Positions 15,894 through 23,244 of a stretch of 27,860 bases of DNA are shown piece by piece. The translations under genes were made by a program, and so were the position numbers. Below the pieces are notes generated by a model. It had not been told where the DNA came from and ran no database searches. It saw only the letters and a program-made list of their open reading frames with translations. Source of the DNA: Comamonadaceae bacterium (GTDB taxonomy: Bacteria; Pseudomonadota; Gammaproteobacteria; Burkholderiales; Burkholderiaceae_C); NCBI GenBank assembly GCA_027490555.1, contig JAIXXW010000136.1:1-27860 (forward strand). The letters run 5' to 3'. Position 1 is the stretch's first letter, and every line of letters starts with the position of its first letter.

Positions 15894-15917
15894 GGTGTGT
15901 TGACAACAGTTTGCGCT

Positions 15918-17255
15918 TCAAAGCGTGGATTGTAGGGTGTGGGCCCACTCGGCAAGGGCTGTCAGGGACTCGGTGCGCTGGGCGCCCTCCCCGTCCCGCA
16001 GCGATTTGATCGCCACCAGCCCCTGTTCCACTTCCTGGGCGCCAAAAACCAGGGCAAAACGCGCCCCGCTGGCGTCGGCTTTCTTGAATTGCGACTTCAT
16101 GCTGCCCATGCCTTCGCCGCTGCCGGCGTGCATTTGGGCCGAGACGCCGCTGGCGCGCAAGGCCTGCAGCACCTGCATCGCCACCGGCACTGCACGGGTG
16201 TCGGGCACGATGGCATAGACATCCGGTGCCAGCTCGGGCAAGACATCGCCTTGCTCCTTGATGAGCTCGAGAACGCGTTCGACGCCCAAGGCCCAGCCCA
16301 CGGCGGGTGCTGGCTTGCCGCCCACCTGTTCGATCAGGTAGTCGTAGCGCCCCCCCCCACAGATGGTGCCTTGCGAGCCCAAGCGGGTGGTGATGAACTC
16401 GAACACCGTGAGGTTGTAGTAATCCATGCCCCGCACCAGGCGCGGGTTGATGCTGTAGGCCACGCCATTGGCGTCGAGGATGGCCTTGACCGCATGGAAG
16501 TGGGCCAAGGACGTTTCGCCCAGAAAGTCGAGCAGGCGGGGCGCGGCCTCGACCACGCCCTGCAGGGCCGGGTTCTTGGTGTCCAGGATGCGCAAGGGAT
16601 TGCTGTGCAGGCGGCGTTGGGCCTCTTCGTCCAGCGCATCGCTGTGTTTTTCCAGGTGGGCGATCAAGGCTTGGCGGTGGGCCAGGCGTTCGGCAGGCTG
16701 GCCCAGGCTGTTGAGCTCCAGGCGCACCTCGCTGAGGCCCAGAACTTTCCAAAGGTCATGCGCCAGCAAGATGAGTTCGGCATCGACCTCGGGGCCGCCA
16801 AAACCCAAGACCTCGGCGCCGATTTGGTGAAACTGGCGGTAGCGGCCACGCTGCGGGCGCTCATGCCGGAACATGGGGCCCATGTAGTAGAGGCGCTTGC
16901 CACCTTCGTAGAGCAGGTTGTGTTCTACCACGGCGCGCACCAGGCCGGCCGTGCCCTCAGGACGCAAGGTCAGCTGTTCACCGTTGAGACGGTCTTCGAA
17001 GGAGTACATCTCTTTTTCGACGATGTCGGTCACTTCGCCCAAGCCGCGCACGAACAGGGCCGTCGGTTCGACGATGGGCAGACGCACATGGCGGTAGGCA
17101 TAGCGGGCCATCAGCTGGCGCACCTGGTCTTCAAGCCATTCCCATCGGGCCGAATCGGGCGGCAGGATGTCGTTCATCCCCTTGACACCCACCAGTTTCT
17201 GGACTTTGGCCGTTTTCTCGGCCTTGGACACGGTTTCTTTCGCAGACTCGCTCAT
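15918..17255 (-). CDS. hisS: Histidyl-tRNA synthetase
   Basis: HisS charges tRNA-His. The 445-residue protein has the class II motifs: LTLRPEGTAGLVRA, motif 2 MFRHERPQRGRYRQFHQ, the histidine-A loop LVRGMDYYNLTVFEF, and motif 3 VGWALGVERVLELI, followed by the anticodon-binding domain. Residues 1-20 (ending TAKVQ) form a charged Lys/Glu/Ala-rich extension before the usual start LVGVKGMNDILPP. ATG 17255 overlaps the ispG stop as ATGA. A start nearer LVGVKG would need an in-frame codon I do not see with a good site, so the extension seems real. The paralogue HisZ is encoded at 7326-8486. Confidence 0.97.
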   Translation of the reverse strand: MSESAKETVSKAEKTAKVQKLVGVKGMNDILPPDSARWEWLEDQVRQLMARYAYRHVRLPIVEPTALFVRGLGEVTDIVEKEMYSFEDRLNGEQLTLRPEGTAGLVRAVVEHNLLYEGGKRLYYMGPMFRHERPQRGRYRQFHQIGAEVLGFGGPEVDAELILLAHDLWKVLGLSEVRLELNSLGQPAERLAHRQALIAHLEKHSDALDEEAQRRLHSNPLRILDTKNPALQGVVEAAPRLLDFLGETSLAHFHAVKAILDANGVAYSINPRLVRGMDYYNLTVFEFITTRLGSQGTICGGGRYDYLIEQVGGKPAPAVGWALGVERVLELIKEQGDVLPELAPDVYAIVPDTRAVPVAMQVLQALRASGVSAQMHAGSGEGMGSMKSQFKKADASGARFALVFGAQEVEQGLVAIKSLRDGEGAQRTESLTALAEWAHTLQSTL

Positions 17256-18541
17256 TTTTTCTCGGCAGATCCGGAACCAAAACGGTTCTCAATGTAGTGT
17301 TCAACCAGCCCCTGGAACTCCTGCGCAATGCCATCGCCGCGCAGGGTCAGGCGTTTTTCGCCGTCGATGAAGACCGGGGCCGCCGGGGCTTCGCCGGTGC
17401 CCGGCAAGCTGATGCCAATGTCGGCATGTTTGCTCTCCCCGGGGCCATTGACGATGCAGCCCATCACCGCCACTTTGAGGTTTTCCACCCCGGGGTAGCG
17501 GGCGCGCCAGACCGGCATTTGGGCGCGCAAATAGTCGTCAATCTGTTTGGCCAGTTCCTGGAAGGTGCTGCTGGTCGTGCGTCCGCAGCCTGGGCAAGCC
17601 GTCACGCTGGGGACAAAAATCCGCAGGCCCAGGGACTGCAAAATCTCCGAGGCGATCACCACCTCCTGGGTGCGGGGCTCACCGGGCTGGGGTGTCAGCG
17701 AGACACGGATCGTGTCGCCAATGCCCTCTTGCAGCAACACCGAAAGCGCGGCCGCCGAGGCCACCGTGCCTTTGGTGCCCATGCCCGCTTCGGTCAAGCC
17801 CAGGTGCAGCACATAGTCGGTTCGCCGCCCCAGTTCACGGTAGACCGAAATCAGATCCTGGACCCCAGAGACTTTGCAAGACAGGGTAATTTGTGAGCCC
17901 GGCAAACCCATGGCCTCGGCCCTTTGGGCTGAGGAAATCGCCGAAGAAATCAGCGCTTCGTACATGACTTGCCTGGACTCCCAGGGCTGTGCACGCTGGC
18001 TGTTCACATCCATGAGCTCGGCCAAGAGATCCTGGTCCAGGCTGCCCCAGTTCACGCCGATGCGGATCGGCTTGTTCCAGCGCATGGCGGCTTCAATCAT
18101 CTGGCCAAACTGCAGGTCGCGTTTGTCACCCTTGCCCACATTGCCCGGATTGATGCGGTATTTGGACAGGGCTTGCGCACAAGCCGGGTGGTCGGTCAGC
18201 AAGCGGTGCCCGTTGTAATGGAAGTCGCCAATCAAGGGCACGTTGATGCCCATTTTGTCCAGTTGGTCACGGATGTGCGGCACGGCTTCGGCGGCTTCGG
18301 GTGTGTTCACGGTGATGCGCACGAGCTCGGAGCCGGCCTGGGCCAATTCCTTGACCTGAATGGCCGTGCCGATCACATCGACCGTGTCGGTGTTGGTCAT
18401 GGACTGCACCCTGACGGGCGCCCCGCCACCGACGGTCACGACATTGGAGCCCCAAACCACATTCGATTGCCGGCTGACTCTTTTGAGCGGCTTGGCGATC
18501 TCGATGGGCCTGTCAGAGGCGGACGGCGCAGACGTGGACAT
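17252..18541 (-). CDS. ispG: 4-hydroxy-3-methylbut-2-en-1-yl diphosphate synthase (flavodoxin) IspG
   Basis: IspG (GcpE) reduces methylerythritol cyclodiphosphate to HMBDP in the non-mevalonate isoprenoid pathway with a [4Fe-4S] cluster. The 429-residue protein has an N-terminal TIM-barrel part starting VVWGSNVVTVGGGAPVRVQS and the C-terminal cluster domain with cysteines in SVTACPGCGRTTS and AVMGCIVNGPGE. An insertion near residues 250-290 (LSVLLQEGIGDTIRVSLT) is typical. ATG 18541 has a strong AAGGAG site that also contains the rodZ stop. The stop overlaps the hisS start. The pathway implies dxs, ispH and others elsewhere. Confidence 0.97.
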   Translation of the reverse strand: MSTSAPSASDRPIEIAKPLKRVSRQSNVVWGSNVVTVGGGAPVRVQSMTNTDTVDVIGTAIQVKELAQAGSELVRITVNTPEAAEAVPHIRDQLDKMGINVPLIGDFHYNGHRLLTDHPACAQALSKYRINPGNVGKGDKRDLQFGQMIEAAMRWNKPIRIGVNWGSLDQDLLAELMDVNSQRAQPWESRQVMYEALISSAISSAQRAEAMGLPGSQITLSCKVSGVQDLISVYRELGRRTDYVLHLGLTEAGMGTKGTVASAAALSVLLQEGIGDTIRVSLTPQPGEPRTQEVVIASEILQSLGLRIFVPSVTACPGCGRTTSSTFQELAKQIDDYLRAQMPVWRARYPGVENLKVAVMGCIVNGPGESKHADIGISLPGTGEAPAAPVFIDGEKRLTLRGDGIAQEFQGLVEHYIENRFGSGSAEKK

Positions 18542-18543
18542 GG

Positions 18544-19467
18544 TTACTCCTTCACTTCAAAGCGGGCCACATTGGCCTGGGTGTGGGGCTTGAGGTCATA
18601 GGCCTGTCCCCGCAAGGTGGCGCTGACCACCGGGGCGCGTCCCACCACCACGCGCACAGGCAATGGACTCTCAATGCGCTGGGTGTCGCCCGCTTTGAGC
18701 ACGCCACTCCAGACCACCGCATTTTTCGAGTTTCGCAGCTCCAGCCAGCTTTCTGCCTTGGCTGTGAACTGCCACTGGGCCATGCCGGTGGCAGCGGTCT
18801 CCTGAGCCTTGGTGTTGTGGATTGTGGCGCTGTCTTGGGTTGTGGGCAGCAAAGGCGAAGACGCTGAGGTCAGGTTCGCAGGCGTTGTGTTTGCAGCGTT
18901 GGTCTGCTGATTCACTTCAGCACCCTGGGCATGGTCCGCCTGCTCGCTCATGGCCGGCTGCAAGAGGATCTCATGGGTCAGCTGTTCAACCGCAGGTCGC
19001 TCCCAAAATGAAAATCTGTACAGCAGTTGCTCTGTCCACGAGCTCGTGGCGGGCATCCCGATGAAAAAGGAGGTCAGACCCAACAAAATGATCGCCAGCC
19101 AAATGAATCGGGAAGGCACAAAATGTCGATGAGCTTGAGTGCGTTTGAATTTCGCAGGAGCGGCGCCGGACGGCACTTGCAGTTGCTTGACCGGCTCGAG
19201 TTGACCGGAAAGACGGGGCAACAACTGCAAAATCGGCGCAGCATCCACGCCCAGGTGCCGGCAGACGCTGGCGCTCAGGCTTCGGTAAAAAACCACGCCT
19301 TTGCGGGTTTCCAGAATGTCGTCTTCCAAGTCCTCCAGTTGCTTGACGGGGACTTTCAGTTGCACCGACAAAACAGCAAGGTGCACACCGGCCTTGAGGC
19401 GGGCTTGGCGCAACATCTGCCCGGCGGTCAAGTTTGGGGTGGCCTCGGTTTCAGGGCTGCTGCTCAT
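18544..19467 (-). CDS. rodZ: Cytoskeleton protein RodZ
   Basis: RodZ joins the MreB cytoskeleton to the wall-elongation machinery. The 307-residue protein has a cytoplasmic helix-turn-helix domain of the Xre type (about 14-85: AGQMLRQARLKAGVHLAVLS), a basic stretch, one membrane segment (about 120-138: FIWLAIILLGLTSFFIG), a Ser/Thr/Ala/Gln-rich periplasmic linker and a C-terminal DUF4115 domain (FTAKAESWLELRNSKNAVVW). ATG 19467 is chosen because AGGAG lies 7 bases upstream; an ATG at 19488 overlaps rlmN. It follows rlmN by four bases and precedes ispG by two. No pilF gene lies between rlmN and rodZ. Confidence 0.93.
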   Translation of the reverse strand: MSSSPETEATPNLTAGQMLRQARLKAGVHLAVLSVQLKVPVKQLEDLEDDILETRKGVVFYRSLSASVCRHLGVDAAPILQLLPRLSGQLEPVKQLQVPSGAAPAKFKRTQAHRHFVPSRFIWLAIILLGLTSFFIGMPATSSWTEQLLYRFSFWERPAVEQLTHEILLQPAMSEQADHAQGAEVNQQTNAANTTPANLTSASSPLLPTTQDSATIHNTKAQETAATGMAQWQFTAKAESWLELRNSKNAVVWSGVLKAGDTQRIESPLPVRVVVGRAPVVSATLRGQAYDLKPHTQANVARFEVKE

Positions 19468-19471
19468 GCGA

Positions 19472-20611
19472 TCACTCCTGATGTGCAACGTTGGGGCTGG
19501 GAACCAAAGGGATCATCCGTTGCTGTGCCATGCGGTGCTGCACCTGGGTCCGGTCTTTGACATCGCCGGCCAATTGACCGCAGGCAGCGTCAATGTCGTC
19601 GCCACGGGTCTTGCGCACCGTGGTGACCAGACCGGCATCCTGCAGCTGTTTGGCAAAAGCCTGAACTCGGGCGTGGGGTGAGCGCAGCAAACCGGAGGCC
19701 GGAAAGGGGTTGAATGGGATCAGGTTGAATTTGCAGCGCAGGCCCTGGCGGGCATGCTTTTGGACCAGATCAATCAAGGCGCCGGCATGCTCGGCCTGGT
19801 CGTTCACGCCATCGAGCATGCAGTATTCAAAGGTGATGAAGTCGCGGGGCGCGTGGGCCAGGTAGCCAATGCAGGCCTGCATGAGCTCATCAAGGGGGTA
19901 TTTCCGGTTGAGCGGAACCAGGTTGTCGCGCAGAGGGTCCACAGGGGCATGCAGGGACACCGCCAGCGCGACCGGACAATCGGCCGACAAACGCTCGATC
20001 ATGGGCACAACGCCCGAGGTGGACACCGTGACGCGGCGGCGCGACAGGCCATAACCGTGGTCATCGAGCATCGCACGAAGGGCAGGCACCAGGGCCGAAT
20101 AATTTTGCAAGGGCTCGCCCATGCCCATCATCACCACATTGGAGATGACGCGTTCGGTGGTTTGGAGGTGCTGGCGCAAAAAGTGCTCGGCAAACCACAG
20201 CTGGGCCAGAATTTCGCCGGTGGAGAGGTTTCGGCTGAAGCCCTGGTGGCCGGTGGAGCAAAAACGGCAACCTACCGCACAACCGGCCTGGGAAGAAATG
20301 CACAAGGTGCCCCGGTCATCTTCCGGGATGAACACCGATTCGACGGCATTGCCATCGCCCACATCGAACAGCCACTTGATGGTGCCGTCGGCCGAGATGT
20401 GCTGACCGATCACGGGCAGCGCCGCGACGTGCGCGTGTTGTTGGAGCTTTTGGCGCAAGGACTTGGCCAAATCGCTCATCTGGTCAAAATCGACGGCGCC
20501 CCGCTGGTGTATCCAGCGGAACAACTGGGTGGCTCGGAAGCGCTTTTCACCCAGACCCTCGCAAAAAACGGCCAAACCTTCAAGGTCAAATTCAAGAAGG
20601 TTGGCCGTCAT
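19472..20611 (-). CDS. rlmN: Dual-specificity 23S rRNA/tRNA adenine-C2 methyltransferase RlmN
   Basis: RlmN is a radical-SAM enzyme that methylates C2 of A2503 in 23S rRNA and A37 in some tRNAs. The 379-residue protein (from ATG 20611) begins MTANLLEFDLEGL, has the cluster motif CAVGCRFC (Cys111, 115, 118) and the conserved Cys104 in LCISSQAG. The methyl-carrying cysteine near the C-terminus is in IDAACGQLAG. A TTG at 20632 would add seven residues, but the ATG gives the usual N-terminus. No clear ribosome binding site is visible. It lies 33 bases after ndk. Confidence 0.96.
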   Translation of the reverse strand: MTANLLEFDLEGLAVFCEGLGEKRFRATQLFRWIHQRGAVDFDQMSDLAKSLRQKLQQHAHVAALPVIGQHISADGTIKWLFDVGDGNAVESVFIPEDDRGTLCISSQAGCAVGCRFCSTGHQGFSRNLSTGEILAQLWFAEHFLRQHLQTTERVISNVVMMGMGEPLQNYSALVPALRAMLDDHGYGLSRRRVTVSTSGVVPMIERLSADCPVALAVSLHAPVDPLRDNLVPLNRKYPLDELMQACIGYLAHAPRDFITFEYCMLDGVNDQAEHAGALIDLVQKHARQGLRCKFNLIPFNPFPASGLLRSPHARVQAFAKQLQDAGLVTTVRKTRGDDIDAACGQLAGDVKDRTQVQHRMAQQRMIPLVPSPNVAHQE

Positions 20612-20644
20612 GGAGGTGGGCGTCGCGCGCAAGCCGCGACGCTG

Positions 20645-21070
20645 TCAGCGTGAGTAGACGTTCATGCCAGCGAAGAAGAAGGCAACTTCGGCGGCAGCGG
20701 TTTCAGGGGCGTCGGAGCCGTGCACCGCGTTGGCATCGATGCTGTCGGCAAAGTCTGCACGGATGGTGCCAGGCGCTGCTTTCTTGGGATCGGTCGCGCC
20801 CATCAGGTCGCGGTTCTTGGCGATGGCGTTTTCACCCTCGAGGGCCTGGATCATGACGGGGCCGGAAACCATGAAATCGACCAGGTCCTTGAAGAAAGGA
20901 CGCTCTTTGTGGACCGCGTAGAAAGCTTCGGCCTCGCCACGCGACAAATGGGCCATCTTGGCGGCGACCACTTTCAGGCCGGCAGCTTCAAAACGGGCAT
21001 AGATCTGGCCGATGACGTTTTTGGCAACTGCGTCGGGTTTGATGATGGAGAGTGTGCGTTCGATGGCCAT
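20645..21070 (-). CDS. ndk: Nucleoside diphosphate kinase
   Basis: Ndk moves the terminal phosphate among nucleoside di- and triphosphates through a phosphohistidine. The 141-residue protein has TLSIIKPDAVAKN at the N-terminus and the active-site loop NAVHGSDAPETA with His117. Length is the family norm. ATG 21070 has AGGA 6 bases upstream. It is the first gene of the long minus-strand run and has a candidate promoter at 21128-21155 with a palindrome just downstream of the predicted start point. Confidence 0.98.
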   Translation of the reverse strand: MAIERTLSIIKPDAVAKNVIGQIYARFEAAGLKVVAAKMAHLSRGEAEAFYAVHKERPFFKDLVDFMVSGPVMIQALEGENAIAKNRDLMGATDPKKAAPGTIRADFADSIDANAVHGSDAPETAAAEVAFFFAGMNVYSR

Positions 21071-21104
21071 GGTTTTTCCTGTGACGTAAGGGTTTTAAAG
21101 CATT

Positions 21105-21120
21105 TTTGCCATTTGGCAAA
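21105..21120. repeat. Perfect palindrome in the ndk leader
   Basis: TTTGCCA-tt-TGGCAAA (7-base arms, 2-base centre) covers 21105-21120, from about +1 to +16 relative to the proposed ndk start point. It may be an operator, or a short hairpin (6-base stem, 4-base loop) in the leader or at the end of the rluB transcript. No regulator is known for it from this sequence. Confidence 0.45.
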
Positions 21121-21127
21121 GCCCCGA

Positions 21128-21155
21128 ATTCTAACCTGAGTACTGGGCATGGCAG
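21128..21155 (-). promoter_or_regulatory. Candidate sigma-70 promoter of ndk
   Basis: On the minus strand CTGCCA (-35, 21150-21155; four of six consensus bases) is followed after 16 bases by TAGAAT (-10, 21128-21133; five of six). Transcription would start near 21121, about 50 bases before the ndk ATG. Confidence 0.5.
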
Positions 21156-21219
21156 GCCTCCTTGGGGATGGCCTGGCGCCCTCAGGGCTCAATGCCCCAG
21201 CGGCACAGGGACGGGCAGC

Positions 21220-22428
21220 TCACCGTTGTCGACCACCGCTGCCACGCCCACCCCGGCCAGGGCCTCCTTGGGCTTTTTTCAAGCGATTGAAGCTTTCTGC
21301 GCCAATGAATTTCTTCTCTTGGGGCGATGTCTGCGGTGCGGTGGGCTGGCCCGAGCCACCCGCTGCCTGATGGGTTTTGGGGGCGGGTTTGGCCCGTGGC
21401 AAGGCTGTGCCCGCCCTGCCCTGCCCACCGGTACGGGGTCGGCGATCTGGGCTTGGGGTGCGTGAGGGGCTGGCGCTGCCGGACCGAGCCCGTTCGCTGG
21501 CGCCTGCAGCGCGCATCAAGGCGCGGATGTCGGCTTCGTCCAGTTCCAGCCAGGCGCCACGGCGCAGGCCGTGCGGCAAGACCATGGCGCCATAGCGGAT
21601 GCGGATCAGGCGGCTGACGGCATGGCCCACGGCCTCCATCATGCGGCGGACTTCCCGGTTGCGGCCTTCCGAGATGGTGACGCGGTACCAACAGTTGGAG
21701 CCTTCGCCGCCGCCGTCCTCGATCGAGCCAAACTGGGCCAGACCGTCCTCGAGCATCACCCCGTCCAGGAGTTTTTGCTTTTCGTCTTTGCTCAAAGCCC
21801 CCAGGACGCGCACCGCATACTCGCGTTCCAGGCCAAAGCGCGGGTGCATCAGCTGGTTGGCCAGTTCGCCGGAACTGGTGAACAGCAGCAGACCTTCGGT
21901 GTTCAAGTCCAGACGCCCGACCGATTGCCATTTCCCGTTGTGCAAGCGTGGCAGCTTGCGAAACACCGAGGGCCGGTTTTGGGGATCGTCGTGGCTGACG
22001 ATTTCGCCGGCAGGCTTGTGGTAAGCGATCACACGTGCAGGTGGTGGGTCGATGCGGATGCGGATCGGTTTGCCATCGACCTTGATCTGGTCGCCATATT
22101 GCACACGCTGGCCCACATGGGCAGGCGCGTTGTTGACGGCAATACGACCTTGCGCGATGAGCTTTTCCATCTCCAGGCGCGAGCCCAAACCGGCCTGGGC
22201 CAGCACCTTGTGCAATTTGGGCGAGTCGGACTGAGGGGCCAGCACCCGTTTGCCCAGGTCTGCCGTCCAATCCGGACCGGCCTCTTCCGCATCGAATTGA
22301 CCAGACACCACATCGGACAGGTCGATGGGCTTGAAATGGGTCGCAGGAGAACTCGCCAACGCCTCCGGCTTGCGGTTGGCGTAGACGCCAGGGCTTTTGC
22401 CCTGGCTCTTGGAAAGTTCATCGTTCAT
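21220..22428 (-). CDS. rluB: 23S rRNA pseudouridine synthase, RluB family
   Basis: The family makes pseudouridine (position 2605 in E. coli 23S rRNA). The 402-residue protein has an N-terminal extension of about 70 residues, an S4 RNA-binding domain (about 71-118: KLHKVLAQAGLGSRLEMEKL) and the catalytic domain with GRLDLNTEGL (Asp174) and EGRNREVRRMMEAVGH. After about residue 310 comes a long disordered tail rich in Ser, Pro, Arg and Gly, ending in a Gly/Arg cluster. ATG 22428 overlaps the scpB stop as ATGA; longer in-frame readings upstream run through scpB and are not real. The related RluE/RluF types are less likely because of the N-terminal S4 domain and overall pattern. Confidence 0.9.
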   Translation of the reverse strand: MNDELSKSQGKSPGVYANRKPEALASSPATHFKPIDLSDVVSGQFDAEEAGPDWTADLGKRVLAPQSDSPKLHKVLAQAGLGSRLEMEKLIAQGRIAVNNAPAHVGQRVQYGDQIKVDGKPIRIRIDPPPARVIAYHKPAGEIVSHDDPQNRPSVFRKLPRLHNGKWQSVGRLDLNTEGLLLFTSSGELANQLMHPRFGLEREYAVRVLGALSKDEKQKLLDGVMLEDGLAQFGSIEDGGGEGSNCWYRVTISEGRNREVRRMMEAVGHAVSRLIRIRYGAMVLPHGLRRGAWLELDEADIRALMRAAGASERARSGSASPSRTPSPDRRPRTGGQGRAGTALPRAKPAPKTHQAAGGSGQPTAPQTSPQEKKFIGAESFNRLKKAQGGPGRGGRGSGGRQR

Positions 22429-23105
22429 GGGTGGTGGTTCTCGTCCGCGTGGTCGGGGCTGGTGGAGGCCGCAGCTGGCGGCTCGGTGGTCAAGCGCAGA
22501 TCGGGCGGTGGGGCCGACTCGCCTTCGTCCAGAGACAAGCGGGCTTGCACAGGGGCATCTTCGATCAGGTGAGTCAATGGGTTCGTGGCAGGATCGTCTT
22601 GTGACAGCAAGGGCAGTTGGTCCAGGGAGGCCAGACCCAAATCGTCCAGAAACTGACGTGTGGTGGCAAAAAGACTGGGCCGGCCTGCAGTTTCGCGGTG
22701 TCCGATCACTTCCACCCAACCCCGGTCTTCCAGTTGCTTGATGATTTGCGAGCTGATGGTCACGCCCCGGATGTCCTCCATGTCGCCCCGCGTGACCGGT
22801 TGACGGTAAGCAATGATGGCCAGAGTTTCCAGCACCGCCCGGGTGTACCTGGGGGGCTTTTCCGGGTGCAGGCGATCGAGGAACGGGCGCAGTTCTGGAC
22901 GGCTTTGAAAACGCCAGCCACTGGCCACATGGACCAACTCCAAGCCTTTGGGGGCCCATTCGAGTTGGAGCTCCTCGAGCATCTGTTTCAGGGTGTCGGT
23001 GCCCAGAGCGTCGTCGTACACCACACGCAGATCGCGCAGGGACAGAGCTTGGCCCGCTGTGAGCAAGGCGGTTTCCAGGACACGCTTGGCTTGCGCCGTG
23101 TTCAT
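22425..23105 (-). CDS. scpB: Segregation and condensation protein ScpB
   Basis: ScpB dimers bind ScpA-kleisin in the SMC condensin complex. The 226-residue protein has two winged-helix domains (about 1-80 and 85-165), with the family core YTRAVLETLAIIAYRQPVTR and GWVEVIGHRETAGRPSLF, and an acidic, Pro-rich C-terminal tail. The scpA gene is not adjacent; in related bacteria it is often elsewhere. ATG 23105 has only a weak binding site, and an intrinsic terminator ends 17 bases before it, so the promoter must overlap or lie very close. The stop is shared with the rluB start, so the two are co-translated. Confidence 0.94.
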   Translation of the reverse strand: MNTAQAKRVLETALLTAGQALSLRDLRVVYDDALGTDTLKQMLEELQLEWAPKGLELVHVASGWRFQSRPELRPFLDRLHPEKPPRYTRAVLETLAIIAYRQPVTRGDMEDIRGVTISSQIIKQLEDRGWVEVIGHRETAGRPSLFATTRQFLDDLGLASLDQLPLLSQDDPATNPLTHLIEDAPVQARLSLDEGESAPPPDLRLTTEPPAAASTSPDHADENHHP

Positions 23106-23121
23106 GGTGTCGGTCTTTCGG

Positions 23122-23141
23122 AAAAAAACGCCTCACGGCGT
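23122..23141 (-). terminator. Intrinsic terminator between rluD and scpB
   Basis: On the minus strand ACGCC-gtga-GGCGT is followed at once by a run of seven T (23122-23128, one shared with the stem). Shape and position, about 100 bases after the rluD stop, fit a Rho-independent terminator, though the stem is only five bases. The T-run ends 16 bases before the scpB ATG. Confidence 0.65.
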
Positions 23142-23207
23142 GGTTGAGGAACATGCGGACCGGCCAATCCAGCCAAAGGCCCATTCAAAGCATTGGGTGA
23201 CCCCCAA

Positions 23208-23222
23208 CAGCCCCAGGGGCTG
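23208..23222. repeat. GC-rich palindrome downstream of rluD
   Basis: CAGCCCC-a-GGGGCTG (7-base arms) lies 22 bases beyond the rluD stop. It could form a transcript-end hairpin upstream of the better terminator at 23122-23141. The rest of the gap 23106-23244 shows nothing else that I can support; in particular no pgeF gene. Confidence 0.35.
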
Positions 23223-23244
23223 GCGCCGGCGCTTGCATTCCAGA

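Noticed and set aside
22429..23184. 252-residue upstream extension of the rluB frame
   Set aside because: This is scpB read in another frame; scpB has its full family core, and rluB has an ATG overlapping the scpB stop.
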